DNA from: a virus | Length of the DNA stretch: 56,738 nt | Strand: one strand, 5' to 3' | IMG/VR virus record: IMGVR_UViG_3300048912_000094 | Location: 1-56,738 of that record | In this document: in pieces, positions 46,421 to 53,732 of the stretch | How positions within the stretch are numbered: the stretch's first letter is position 1 | Layout: every line of letters begins with the position of its first letter | Made by a program: the position numbers and the translations under genes | Notes under the pieces: generated by a model | Seen by the model: only the letters and a program-made list of their open reading frames with translations | Databases searched by the model: none | Told to the model about the DNA's origin: nothing

Positions 46421-46660
46421 ATGGACAAAAAACTCGATATTGCTCTTCTCATCAGAGAAGCCGGTAAGGCTGATCTCGCCTATACGGTAGAGAAGACAAT
46501 CCTCGAAGAGTTCATCCTGGGGGATTCAACCGGTACCATCCTCCAGCTATTCCGATTCTTCGACTCCGTCGAGAAGCCGCTCGATCTTCTGGAATTTCTG
46601 GAATTCTGGAATTCCCTGTCGCAGAGTGAGCAGTGTACGTACATGCTCTACTTCCTGTAG
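46421..46660 (+). CDS. LFRFF/WNSL family small protein, copy 1
   Basis: A 79-aa helical acidic protein. Its second half (ILQLFRFFDSVEKPLDLLEF then WNSLSQSEQCTYMLYFL) aligns with the proteins at 48370 and 48662. It is the first gene of a block that is partly repeated at 48.4-49.6 kb. The function is unknown. Confidence 0.65.
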   Translation: MDKKLDIALLIREAGKADLAYTVEKTILEEFILGDSTGTILQLFRFFDSVEKPLDLLEFLEFWNSLSQSEQCTYMLYFL

Positions 46661-46677
46661 CGGGGAAAACAGTCCTG

Positions 46678-46735
46678 TGGGCGCAAGACTATAAAAGGCG
46701 CCTGCCCACCAACACAAACACCAACCGATTGGATC
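46678..46735 (+). promoter_or_regulatory. Diverged array-type promoter P12
   Basis: TATAAA at 46690-46695, preceded by GCGCA and followed 30 bases later by GATTGGA before ATG 46739. This recalls the array blocks, but the GAGACCCC leader is replaced. The inverted arms GTGGGC (46678-46683) and GCCCAC flank the -10 and might act as an operator or hairpin. Confidence 0.6.
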
Positions 46736-46738
46736 ACC

Positions 46739-47212
46739 ATGCCCGAGTTCGTCGAGCGGTTCTACGTAATGAACCCCGAGACCGAAGACGTCATCAGCAA
46801 GGGTCTCGATCTCAAGAACGGAATGGTCGTTCTTCGAGAGAACGGAAGTCTGCGAGCCAACCTCGCCGAGCTCGACCTGGACTGGATGAGGGACCGAGCC
46901 CTCACGCGGAACCGCTGGTGCACCGTCACGAACGTTCATTACGTCCAGGACCTGAAAGTCGTTCAGTTCACCGGCATCTACGAGGACGGCACCCGTCGGG
47001 TTCGTAACTCCAAACTCACGGATTCCTGGCTCGTCAAGAAGAGCAGTGTCGATTTCGCGAAGGAGAAGTACGCCGTGGTTCACGACATGCTTCTCGCCAT
47101 CATCCAGGCACAGGACGAAGCCACCATGCACGGGGACGGCAGCGGCGAGATCGTACTCATGGTCGAGCAGGCCGCCCGTAAGATCGCGAAGATCTACGGG
47201 ATGGGGATCTAG
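46739..47212 (+). CDS. Hypothetical protein
   Basis: A 157-aa protein: FVERFYVMNPETEDVISKGL, LDLDWMRDRALTRNRWCTVT, then a helical C-terminus with GDGSGEIVLMVEQAARKIAK. It follows promoter P12. No family is recognised. Confidence 0.65.
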   Translation: MPEFVERFYVMNPETEDVISKGLDLKNGMVVLRENGSLRANLAELDLDWMRDRALTRNRWCTVTNVHYVQDLKVVQFTGIYEDGTRRVRNSKLTDSWLVKKSSVDFAKEKYAVVHDMLLAIIQAQDEATMHGDGSGEIVLMVEQAARKIAKIYGMGI

Positions 47213-47214
47213 CC

Positions 47215-47730
47215 ATGGAGCGGTTCACTCTCGGGGACTTCATCACTCGATCCCGGATGGTCAAGGCTGTACAGATCACGCGCGGAAACATGTCGTCGAT
47301 TGCGAATTGGTGCAGCGGCTCTGTCGTGGACTTCAGTCAGTACGTACTCGATCACCCTCAGGGAGATCAGTGCGTGAAGTTCATCGAGTTCGCCGGGCGA
47401 GAGCGTAAGCCGCAGTTCGCGTTCGCAGGCGTCGGAGACTGGATGATCTTCAGGCCTTCTCAAGGCGACTTCACGTGTGCCGAAAACGAAATCTTCGAGC
47501 GGGACTACCTGTCGGTGGCTACTGCGGTCTCACCAGAAGGTCTTCGCAAGGTCGCTGGACTTCCTGCACCGGAGCTGGACCTATCGATGAGCTCTCGGGA
47601 ACGCGTGAATACTCTCGTACTTCAGGCGATGGAGTTCCAGGACCAGATCAGTCAGAAGGGCGGAGACACCGAAGAAGGCAGGACGGTAGCTGACTTCGTC
47701 ACGGACTGCATCGTGAGGCTTTACGAGTGA
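47215..47730 (+). CDS. NWCxG family protein, copy 1
   Basis: A 171-aa protein with VKAVQITRGNMSSIANWCSG, FIEFAGRERKPQFAFAGVGD then WMIFRPSQGDFTCAENEIFE. The core (A-x-x-x-T-x-x-NM-x-x-(I/V)A-x-WC-x-G ... A-x-VG-x-W) is shared with the gene at 48924 and recurs in phages with unknown function. It overlaps the next gene by 4 bases. Confidence 0.68.
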   Translation: MERFTLGDFITRSRMVKAVQITRGNMSSIANWCSGSVVDFSQYVLDHPQGDQCVKFIEFAGRERKPQFAFAGVGDWMIFRPSQGDFTCAENEIFERDYLSVATAVSPEGLRKVAGLPAPELDLSMSSRERVNTLVLQAMEFQDQISQKGGDTEEGRTVADFVTDCIVRLYE

Positions 47731-48032
47731 TCCAGGACACGGTATTCGACAAGAACATGAAGGTGGTCTTCACTGGTTCTCCGGATACCGTGCTCCGTCG
47801 TCTCAAGCATCGAGTAGAAGAAGGCTGGACAAAGGTATTCATCGGTGAGAGCGAGAGAATCGTCTCCATCGAACAGTATCTGTTCCGTGAGAAGTTCGAT
47901 GCTGTGGCGGAGCTCGTAAGAGAAACAGTAAGGAAGAGCAAGCTTCCTCTCTACGAGAGAAGACCTGAACGACTCGAAGGTTTGATCGGTATAACCGTCC
48001 GTCAGATCTTCAACGAGATCGACAAGGAATGA
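47727..48032 (+). CDS. FxGSP family protein, copy 1
   Basis: A 101-aa protein: KVVFTGSPDTVLRRLKHRVE then WTKVFIGESERIVSIEQYLF, helical after that. The first half aligns with the 58-aa protein at 49382 (ELVFEGSPEEVQAWM, TVFVGSYPLTQVSAEDYF). GTG 47727 overlaps the previous stop. Confidence 0.62.
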   Translation: MIQDTVFDKNMKVVFTGSPDTVLRRLKHRVEEGWTKVFIGESERIVSIEQYLFREKFDAVAELVRETVRKSKLPLYERRPERLEGLIGITVRQIFNEIDKE

Positions 48033-48033
48033 C

Positions 48034-48135
48034 ATGATCGTAGACATACACATGTGGCCGATTTACGCGATAATCGGTCTGCTCCTGTACGGACTACAAC
48101 TGCTGTTCGTCCTCAAGTACGCGGGGGTGATCTGA
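48034..48135 (+). CDS. Tiny membrane peptide
   Basis: A 33-aa peptide MIVDIHMWPIYAIIGLLLYG followed by LQLLFVLKYAGVI: one membrane span. ATG 48034 is two bases after the previous stop and TGATGC overlaps the next start. Confidence 0.52.
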   Translation: MIVDIHMWPIYAIIGLLLYGLQLLFVLKYAGVI

Positions 48136-48365
48136 TGCTCTACACGGTCGTTCCTCTCATCATCGGTATTCTCGGTTGATGGCTCATCGACGAATTCCAC
48201 ATCAAACCCTCCATCTCGAAGAAGCTCCGGGAAAGGAAAGTCATGCCCAATCCTCCTCAGCCGACTCCGCCCCGTCAGGGACCGCAGACTCTCCCCAAGC
48301 CTCCCCAGGGACCTCAGACCGGACCGCTGGGACCCATGGGTCCGCAGACCAATCCTCGTCGGTGA
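48135..48365 (+). pseudogene. Membrane/proline-rich gene interrupted by an in-frame TGA
   Basis: From ATG 48135 the frame reads MLYTVVPLIIGILG, then TGA at 48177-48179, then WLIDEFHIKPSISKKLRERK, and runs on in the same frame into MPNPPQPTPPRQGPQTLPKP to TGA 48365. Read through, it is a sensible 76-residue protein: membrane anchor, amphipathic helix, Pro/Gln-rich tail. TGA-TGG suggests an original TGG-TGG. It may be a real nonsense mutation, a programmed read-through, or a sequencing error. The 3' part from ATG 48243 (40 aa, GGAAAGG upstream) could still be made alone. Confidence 0.6.
48243..48365 (+). CDS. Proline/glutamine-rich peptide (3' part of the interrupted gene)
   Basis: A 40-aa low-complexity peptide with the repeated unit GPQT (PRQGPQT, PQGPQTGPLG, PMGPQTNP). 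It has a ribosome site GGAAAGG before ATG 48243 and could be translated independently, or by reinitiation after the upstream stop. Confidence 0.5.
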   Translation: MPNPPQPTPPRQGPQTLPKPPQGPQTGPLGPMGPQTNPRR

Positions 48366-48369
48366 TTTG

Positions 48370-48639
48370 ATGGACGAGTGGATCAATTCCCCTCAGGGAC
48401 CGCAGTTCATGAAAGCGTTCACCTTCGACCAGCCCGATGTCGATTTCCACGACGTCTTAAAGGTCATGTCGGGGGAGGATTCCTGGACGCTTGGAAGGCT
48501 TCTCGGGTTCTTCAGCGAACCAACACCAGGTCTCAAGCAGAAGTACTGTCTTCCGGTGGAGCTCGTCCAGTTCTGGAAATCCCTGTCGGACAGTCAAAGG
48601 GACGAATTCCGCTTGTTCGTCCTGGGTCTACCGCTTTAA
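48370..48639 (+). CDS. LFRFF/WNSL family small protein, copy 2
   Basis: An 89-aa protein. GRLLGFFSEPTPGLKQKYCL then VELVQFWKSLSDSQRDEFRL aligns closely with the next gene and more loosely with 46421. ATG 48370 (TTG 48367 is in frame just upstream). SPQGPQF at its N-terminus echoes the GPQT repeats of the preceding peptide. Confidence 0.65.
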   Translation: MDEWINSPQGPQFMKAFTFDQPDVDFHDVLKVMSGEDSWTLGRLLGFFSEPTPGLKQKYCLPVELVQFWKSLSDSQRDEFRLFVLGLPL

Positions 48640-48661
48640 CAACGAACAGGGGTGGGAGAGC

Positions 48662-48907
48662 ATGACGGGAAACAGCTTCTACACGGCGACCACTGTCGAA
48701 CAGCAGATCGAGAACGCGAGGGTCATCAGCTTCATGATGACCGTAGACCGAGTGGTGTTCGCGAGGCTGATCAGCTTTTTCAGCTTCCCGACCCCGGGAT
48801 TGAAGCACAAGTACTGCGGTCCGCGGGAGATCATGGCGCTCTGGGAGTCCCTGACGGAGGCGGAGAAGAACGAGTACCGCCTCTTCGCCATGAAGCTGGT
48901 GTTCTAG
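48662..48907 (+). CDS. LFRFF/WNSL family small protein, copy 3
   Basis: An 81-aa protein: ARLISFFSFPTPGLKHKYCG then REIMALWESLTEAEKNEYRL. It is a near neighbour copy of the gene at 48370. The ribosome site is GGTGGGAG. The function is unknown; the pattern (FF-x-x-PTPGLK-x-KYC...W-x-SL...E-(Y/F)RLF) is distinctive. Confidence 0.65.
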   Translation: MTGNSFYTATTVEQQIENARVISFMMTVDRVVFARLISFFSFPTPGLKHKYCGPREIMALWESLTEAEKNEYRLFAMKLVF

Positions 48908-48923
48908 TCAAGAAAGAGAGTAG

Positions 48924-49364
48924 ATGGACATAGTCGAGGTTTCTCGTCGGGTCTTCTCAGCAGAAGCAGTGCTGGTGACCGATGAGAACATGGAGGAGGT
49001 CGCTGAGTGGTGCGGCGGGACGGTCTGTAGTACCCGTCTCGTCGTCCCCGGCGACTGCAGGTACATCGAGCTCATGACCGACCGCGGAGGCCGTAAGAAG
49101 CCCGTACACGCGTTCGTAGGACAGTGGATTGCCCGAAGCGGCGAGAAATTCACTGTCTACAGGAATTCGGTATTCCGCGGCACCTTCGATCTGAAGGAAC
49201 GCAACGAGCACGATCGGATCGTCAAGAATCTCGCCGATATGTACATGTCGGCTATGAGGTTCGCGACAGACTCGTCCTTCAGGCTCAATGAAGACGGTAC
49301 CGAGATCTCGTACCAGGAGTACTGCGAGATCATGGCGCGACAGACCTGGAATTACTTCTACTGA
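48924..49364 (+). CDS. NWCxG family protein, copy 2
   Basis: A 146-aa paralogue of the gene at 47215: EAVLVTDENMEEVAEWCGGT, IELMTDRGGRKKPVHAFVGQ, then KFTVYRNSVFRGTF. It has an additional helical C-terminus ending in aromatic residues. ATG 48924 follows AAGAAAGAG. The function is unknown. Confidence 0.68.
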   Translation: MDIVEVSRRVFSAEAVLVTDENMEEVAEWCGGTVCSTRLVVPGDCRYIELMTDRGGRKKPVHAFVGQWIARSGEKFTVYRNSVFRGTFDLKERNEHDRIVKNLADMYMSAMRFATDSSFRLNEDGTEISYQEYCEIMARQTWNYFY

Positions 49365-49381
49365 CCCTGAAAGGGGATGTA

Positions 49382-49558
49382 GTGCAGCTCGATACGGTTC
49401 GCGACATGGAGTGGGAGCTCGTCTTCGAGGGGAGCCCCGAAGAGGTGCAAGCGTGGATGGAGAACAACCAGGAAGTGTGGAGGGGTGAGTCCTTCACGGT
49501 ATTCGTGGGGTCCTACCCGCTGACGCAGGTATCGGCCGAAGACTACTTTAAGCAGTAG
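49382..49558 (+). CDS. FxGSP family protein, copy 2
   Basis: A 58-aa protein, MEWELVFEGSPEEVQAWMEN then SFTVFVGSYPLTQVSAEDYF, matching the first half of the gene at 47727. GTG 49382 follows AAAGGGGATGTA. It ends the second copy of the duplicated block. Confidence 0.6.
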   Translation: MQLDTVRDMEWELVFEGSPEEVQAWMENNQEVWRGESFTVFVGSYPLTQVSAEDYFKQ

Positions 49559-49579
49559 GGGTCGGGGTCTGGAGTAAAG

Positions 49580-49628
49580 AGGAAGGGGAAGGGGTGTTGG
49601 CCATCAATCGGTCTGCACCCCCTCTCCT
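49580..49628 (+). terminator. Probable terminator before the DUF3310 gene
   Basis: AAGGGGAAGGGGTG (about 49583-49596) can pair with CACCCCCTCTCCT (49616-49628); the core GGGGTG/CACCCC is perfect. A T-rich stretch (TTATTTCCTTTT) follows about 6 bases later. Confidence 0.55.
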
Positions 49629-49666
49629 ACAAGTTATTTCCTTTTCGCAACAGGAGAAGCAAAGAC

Positions 49667-50047
49667 GTGTATCCGGATCAAGTACATCACCCCAAGCATT
49701 ACACGCATTACAAGGGTATGGAGGTCATAGATCTCACCAGACGCATGATGTTCAACACCGGTAATGCGGTGAAGTACATCGCTCGTGCCGGTCTGAAGAA
49801 CCCGGAGACGGAGATCGAAGACCTCGAGAAGGCGATCTGGTACCTGAGGGACGAGATGAGGAACAACCCCGTCTACATCCCGATCCCAGCGACGATGTAC
49901 GGCGAATACCCTTTCAAGCTCAGTCGACAGTTGAACACCCACCGTGGGGATGCGGTGGAGTGCATCTGTCTGGGTACCTACGCAGCCCTCGGGCAGGCGA
50001 TCACATTCCTGGAGCTGGAGATCAGACGTCTTCAGTCACAGGACTGA
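49667..50047 (+). CDS. DUF3310-type protein
   Basis: A 126-aa protein: HHPKHYTHYKGMEVIDLTRR, FNTGNAVKYIARAGLKNPET, EIEDLEKAIWYLRDEM. The N-terminal HYxxxxxxEVID, GNAxKYIxRAGxK and DLxKAxWYL are characteristic of DUF3310 proteins, common in phages and sometimes called nucleotide kinase-like, without firm function. The C-terminal 40 residues appear specific. GTG 49667 with AGGAGAAG upstream. Confidence 0.82.
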   Translation: MYPDQVHHPKHYTHYKGMEVIDLTRRMMFNTGNAVKYIARAGLKNPETEIEDLEKAIWYLRDEMRNNPVYIPIPATMYGEYPFKLSRQLNTHRGDAVECICLGTYAALGQAITFLELEIRRLQSQD

Positions 50048-50082
50048 TCCAAACCGGCAGTACAGACAAGAGGAGAACCGAC

Positions 50083-50691
50083 ATGTCCAACAGCCCCATA
50101 TTCGACGCGCTTGACGCCGAGCAGAACTACACGGACCGGATGGCAGCGGTCAAGAAGTCTCTGGTTCGTTACTCCCCGCTGTACTCGAGTGTGGTACCGG
50201 TTATAGCCTCCGACAAGGAGATCCTGGGTCACACGATGTATAACCCGGACCCGTACCTGGACGGTCCCATCGAGCTTGTGGGGGCTCAGGAGTTCGAAGG
50301 AGACGAGAGTGAGGACTCCGACGAAGAGATAGTCATAGCGCCGTTCATACCCGCCCAGGGACTCCCCCGGGGAATTCTGACGGTCGGGGAGGTCGCCGAT
50401 GCGGTCAACTCGGCGTATCCATCTCAGGAATCCGTCCCGGACACGTTCTCGACCGAACTGCCTCTGTGGGGTGAAGGTGACCCGCTGGTCTATGCGGACA
50501 GCGAAGAGCCTGAGATCCCTCTGGACAGCGTTCTGACGGACGTTCGCGAGACATTCCGGAAGGAGTACCCCGGGCACGTCATGACGGCTGTGAAGGCCAT
50601 ACAGCACCACGAGGACGGTAGCGCAACGCTCACCGTTGAGGGCAAGGCTCTCATTCCCGTTCAGCCGCTTTCTGAGAAGAACTCGGCGTAA
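50083..50691 (+). CDS. Acidic hypothetical protein
   Basis: A 202-aa acidic protein: MSNSPIFDALDAEQNYTDRM, EGDESEDSDEEIVIAPFIPA, a middle with LTVGEVADAVNSAYPSQESV, and a beta-like end DGSATLTVEGKALIPVQPLS. GAGGAGAACC precedes ATG 50083. No family is recognised. It sits between DUF3310 and the helicase. Confidence 0.62.
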   Translation: MSNSPIFDALDAEQNYTDRMAAVKKSLVRYSPLYSSVVPVIASDKEILGHTMYNPDPYLDGPIELVGAQEFEGDESEDSDEEIVIAPFIPAQGLPRGILTVGEVADAVNSAYPSQESVPDTFSTELPLWGEGDPLVYADSEEPEIPLDSVLTDVRETFRKEYPGHVMTAVKAIQHHEDGSATLTVEGKALIPVQPLSEKNSA

Positions 50692-50705
50692 CCCATGGAG
50701 TAATC

Positions 50706-51941
50706 ATGCTGGACCTATATCCTCACCAGGAGAAGGCCATCGATGAGCTCAGCAACGGCAAGATCCTGTACGGAGATGTAGGCACCGGAAAGTCCCGAAC
50801 AGCAGTCGGGTACTACCTGAAGAAGGAAGCACCGCGAGACGTCTACGTGATCACCACAGCCCGTAAGCGGGACGATCTGGACTGGGAGGAGGAATTCCTC
50901 CGGGCTCACGTCAGCACCCGCGAGAGGAACCCTAACGGGAAGCTAGGCAGGTTGTGGGTGGACTCGTGGAACAACATCGCGAGGTACAAGAACGTCCGCG
51001 GTGCTTTCTTCATCTTCGATGAACAGAGACTCGTAGGTACTGGTGCGTGGACCAAGGCCTTCGAGTTCATCGCCAAGCACAATCACTGGATCCTGCTCAC
51101 AGGGACGCCGGGTGATAACTGGCTGGACTACATGTCCGTGTTCATAGCGAATGGGTTCTACAAGAACCGTACGCAGTTCAAGGACGAACACGTGGTCTAC
51201 AGTACCTATGTGAAGTTCCCGAAGGTGGAGCGCTACATAGGGACTGCGAAGCTCCATCAGCTCCGTAAGCAGTTGCTGGTACGCATGGCTTACGAGCGAC
51301 ATACCACGCGTGTGACCCATCACGTCCAAGTGAGGTTTGATCAGGACGCTCTCGACGTCATCGAGAAGCAGCGATGGAACCCCTACAAGGAGAGACCTAT
51401 CAGGTCTCTGGCAGAGTATTTCTACCTTCGTCGCAAAGTGATCTATTCGCACCCATCGAGGCTTGCCGCGGTTCGTGCGAAGCTGAAAATCCACCCTAAA
51501 CTGATCGTGTTCTACAACTTCGACTACGAGCTGGACATACTGAGACAGCTCTCGACGGAGGTCACGACAGCCGAGTGGAACGGTCACAAGCACGAGGAAA
51601 TCCCGACCGCAGATCGATGGGTGTACCTGGTTCAGTACGCGTCTGGGGCTGAGGCTTGGAACTGTATCGAGACCGACGCGATACTCTTCTACTCGCTCAC
51701 ATATTCGTACAGAACGTGGCAACAGGCGCATGGTAGGACGGACAGGCTAAATACGCCCTTTTCGGTACTTCACTACCACGTTTTGCTTGCCACTTTTTCT
51801 GCCACTTTTTCGGCAGAACCCGAAATTTGTGGCGTGGACGCGTCAATTCTGGCCTCTTTGAAGGCAAAAAAGGACTTCAACGAGTCCGCTTTCGCCCGTC
51901 AAAACAAGTTGACTTCGTTCAAATCGAATCGGTCAAAATAG
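50706..51941 (+). CDS. SF2 (SNF2-like) helicase
   Basis: A 411-aa helicase: Q-motif region LDLYPHQEKAIDEL, Walker A YGDVGTGKSRTA (23-33), Walker B variant IFDEQR (D105-E106), motif III LLTGTP (130-135), and C-terminal motifs including WQQAHGRTDR (motif VI). It probably acts in recombination or replication restart. The last about 45 residues are odd: VLLATFSATFSAEPE is encoded by the GCCACTTTTT repeat region, where composition turns AT-rich, so the native end may have been replaced. ATG 50706. Confidence 0.85.
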   Translation: MLDLYPHQEKAIDELSNGKILYGDVGTGKSRTAVGYYLKKEAPRDVYVITTARKRDDLDWEEEFLRAHVSTRERNPNGKLGRLWVDSWNNIARYKNVRGAFFIFDEQRLVGTGAWTKAFEFIAKHNHWILLTGTPGDNWLDYMSVFIANGFYKNRTQFKDEHVVYSTYVKFPKVERYIGTAKLHQLRKQLLVRMAYERHTTRVTHHVQVRFDQDALDVIEKQRWNPYKERPIRSLAEYFYLRRKVIYSHPSRLAAVRAKLKIHPKLIVFYNFDYELDILRQLSTEVTTAEWNGHKHEEIPTADRWVYLVQYASGAEAWNCIETDAILFYSLTYSYRTWQQAHGRTDRLNTPFSVLHYHVLLATFSATFSAEPEICGVDASILASLKAKKDFNESAFARQNKLTSFKSNRSK

Positions 51942-51958
51942 GACATCTTGACGGCCTT

Positions 51959-51993
51959 GCCACTTTTTTGTCACTCAGATCGAAAAAAGTGGC
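51959..51993. repeat. Perfect 11-bp hairpin
   Basis: GCCACTTTTTT (51959-51969) and AAAAAAGTGGC (51983-51993) pair perfectly around a 13-base loop, 18 bases after the helicase stop. It may double as its terminator. Confidence 0.7.
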
Positions 51994-52066
51994 AGATTGG
52001 GTGGCAAGGCTGTGACCTGCGCTTTTGTAATTTCGAAGTGCCTGTATGTCCTGGTTTGAACCCCCA

Positions 52067-52193
52067 ATCTGCCACTTGCCACTTTTTTTCAAAAAACTTT
52101 TTGTACGCGAAAAAGTTGGTATCTAATCTAAATAGATACCAAGAAATTTTCAAACAAAAAGTTTTTGGAAAACAGGTGGCAAAGTGGCAGACC
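52067..52193. repeat. 127-bp imperfect palindrome
   Basis: Two arms of about 60 bases centred on 52129. Innermost TTGGTATCTA (52116-52125) and TAGATACCAA (52133-52142) are perfect with a 7-base loop. Next, CAAAAAACTTTTTG (52090-52103) opposes CAAAAAGTTTTTGG (52155-52168). Outermost, TCTGCCACTTGCCAC (52069-52083) opposes GTGGCAAAGTGGCAGA. All three lie symmetrically about the same centre. This is the strongest structural element in the window. Confidence 0.85.
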
Positions 52194-52280
52194 GGTATTA
52201 CCGGGTTGTCCTAGTCTGTCATCAGGATGCCCCAGTTTGTCCGGTATAAAGAACAGCACTACCGAGAAAGTGAACCAAGC

Positions 52281-52772
52281 ATGATCCAGTGGCGTGAGAT
52301 TGTTGAATTCCCCGGGTATTCAGTAAGCGACACAGGTCTCGTCCGCAACGACGTCACTGATCGCATAATGGCTCAGACCCCGAACACTCGAGGCATAGCC
52401 ATCGTCGGTCTCATGAAGCGTGGAGACCAGCGCAAGAGGTCTGTAGCTGTTCTCGTCGCTGAAGCATTCGTGACTCACCTCAGGAGTCTCGAGTTCGACA
52501 CCCCGGTACATCTCGATGGTAATCGGTTCAACAACCGCGCGGACAATCTCGTGTGGCGTCCCCGCTGGTTCGCAATCAAGTACTCCCAGCAGTTCCTGTA
52601 CGGTCCGCAAGGTATCGGTCGCAAGATCGAAGAGATCAAGACTGGAGAGATCTTTGAATCTACTTGGCACGCTGCTGTTAAGTACGGTTTGCTGGAACGA
52701 GAGATAGTTTTCTCGATCATGCGGCAGACGTACGTCATCCCGACGTTTCAGACCTTCCGTGTGCTCGAGTGA
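52281..52772 (+). CDS. NUMOD4-type HNH homing endonuclease
   Basis: A 163-aa protein. MIQWREIVEFPGYSVSDTGL is a NUMOD4 motif. HNH-like core: VAEAFV...PVHLDGNRFNNRADNLVW, with H, the two N and N of the NADNL segment. A C-terminal NUMOD1-like part (GEIFESTWHAAVKYGLLERE) probably binds DNA. ATG 52281 begins at the motif; ATG 52227 in frame would add 18 residues. The gene follows the palindromic region and looks like a mobile insertion between helicase and nuclease genes. Confidence 0.8.
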   Translation: MIQWREIVEFPGYSVSDTGLVRNDVTDRIMAQTPNTRGIAIVGLMKRGDQRKRSVAVLVAEAFVTHLRSLEFDTPVHLDGNRFNNRADNLVWRPRWFAIKYSQQFLYGPQGIGRKIEEIKTGEIFESTWHAAVKYGLLEREIVFSIMRQTYVIPTFQTFRVLE

Positions 52773-52783
52773 AAAATAGATAC

Positions 52784-52840
52784 CATCTCGAAGGAAATAC
52801 ATGTGCTATGATAGAAGGGGTGAGATAAGCCCTTTGTTTT
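52784..52840 (+). promoter_or_regulatory. Possible promoter with hairpin leader
   Basis: TATGAT at 52807-52812 preceded by TGTGC (extended -10 style). The transcript would begin near AAGGGG, which pairs with CCCTT before TTTGTTTTTC: an attenuator- or terminator-like leader before the nuclease gene. No good -35 is seen. Confidence 0.4.
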
Positions 52841-52861
52841 TCTTCGGGAAGGAGTGACGCA

Positions 52862-53155
52862 TTGTTGGAGAACGCTTATCAAAAGCGGCTCATCGAGAAG
52901 CTTGAGAAGCTGTTCCCCGGATGCCTCATTCTGAAGAATGACTCGAGTTACTTGCCCGGCGTTCCGGATCTCACGATCTTCTACAAGAACCGCTGGGCTA
53001 TGCTCGAAGTCAAGGCTAGCGCTGACGCTCCCTTGCAACCCAACCAAGACTGGTATGTCGATTGGGCCGCAAGGGAGTCGTTTGGCGCTTTCATCTACCC
53101 TTCTAACGAACGGGAAGTCCTAGGTGCACTCAGAGTCGCGCTTCAGGGGGTTTAA
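52862..53155 (+). CDS. VRR-NUC nuclease
   Basis: A 97-aa PD-(D/E)xK nuclease. YLPGVPDLTIFYKNRWAMLE then VKAS supplies the catalytic P-D, E and K; an N-terminal QKRLIEKLEKLFPGC helix and the end NEREVLGALRVAL are as in VRR_NUC domains known to cut branched or replicating DNA. TTG 52862 after GGGAAGGAG. It is followed by another nuclease and preceded by helicase, suggesting a recombination or replication-repair cluster. Confidence 0.85.
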   Translation: MLENAYQKRLIEKLEKLFPGCLILKNDSSYLPGVPDLTIFYKNRWAMLEVKASADAPLQPNQDWYVDWAARESFGAFIYPSNEREVLGALRVALQGV

Positions 53156-53732
53156 TGAACACCCCCGTCTGGAAGGCTCTCACGCCTTTCTAAGCCCCTC
53201 TAGCTACCACTGGGTGAACTACACCACAGAGAAGCTCCAAGAGCGTCTGAAGACCGCTGAGGCCGCTGCAAGGGGTACTAGTCTCCACGAACTCGCCGCA
53301 CATGCAATCAGCGAGCGTGTATACCTTCGCGAAGACGAGTTCAATCCTTCCTTGGCGTCATACGTGAACGATGCGATCGATTTCAACATGACGCCTGAGC
53401 AAACGCTCTTCTACTCGTTCCATTGCTATGGGACTGCTGACGCTATCGCGTTCGAAGAAGCTTTGATGTTTCTTCGCATCCACGACTTCAAGTCGGGCGT
53501 TTCGGCAACTTCGTTCAAACAGTTGTATGTCTACGCGGGCATCTTCTGTTTGGAGTACGGGTTCCTGCCGTATGAGATAAACGGCGAATTCCGCATCTAC
53601 CAGTTCGACGGCTATAGGTCGATCGAGATTGATGTAGCGGAACTGGCCCACAACTACGACATGATCCGTATGCACAGCCAAGCTGTCGACGACTTCCGAT
53701 CTAGAGTACCGAGAGGGCGAGGATGGAAATAG
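53124..53732 (+). CDS. Cas4/RecB-like PD-(D/E)xK exonuclease
   Basis: A 202-aa nuclease. HPRLEGSHAFLSPSSYHWVN at the N-terminus, then RGTSLHELAAHAISERVYL; the catalytic part is CYGTADAIAFEEALMFLRIH followed by DFKSGVSATSFKQLYVYAG (D...D-x-K, then Q-x-x-x-Y). This is the phage Cas4/RecB-like exonuclease family. It begins at GTG 53124 and overlaps the previous gene by 32 bases; a nearer start is lacking. No Cas genes are near, so it acts in phage DNA metabolism. It overlaps the next gene by 10 bases. Confidence 0.8.
   Translation: MHSESRFRGFNEHPRLEGSHAFLSPSSYHWVNYTTEKLQERLKTAEAAARGTSLHELAAHAISERVYLREDEFNPSLASYVNDAIDFNMTPEQTLFYSFHCYGTADAIAFEEALMFLRIHDFKSGVSATSFKQLYVYAGIFCLEYGFLPYEINGEFRIYQFDGYRSIEIDVAELAHNYDMIRMHSQAVDDFRSRVPRGRGWK

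Larger units (their letters stand above)
51789..52193. repeat. GCCACTTTTT repeat region, candidate origin
   Basis: An AT-rich stretch of about 400 bases with at least eight copies of GCCACT(T) in both directions: + at 51789, 51801, 51959, 52071 and 52078; - near 51990, 52001, 52176 and 52184. No convincing gene lies between 51942 and 52280. Clustered iterons, low GC and large palindromes suggest a replication origin, though an operator array is also possible. Confidence 0.6.

Noticed and set aside
48176-48370. A 64-codon frame in another phase over the Pro-rich peptide
   Set aside because: Low-complexity Ser/Gln/Ala product, no ribosome site, and the competing frame has a repeated GPQT peptide and continuity with the upstream anchor.
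51948-52214. An 88-codon frame across the repeat region
   Set aside because: Its product is built from the palindrome and repeats (CHFFSKN, KVFGKQVAKWQ) and has no ribosome site; the region is better explained as non-coding.
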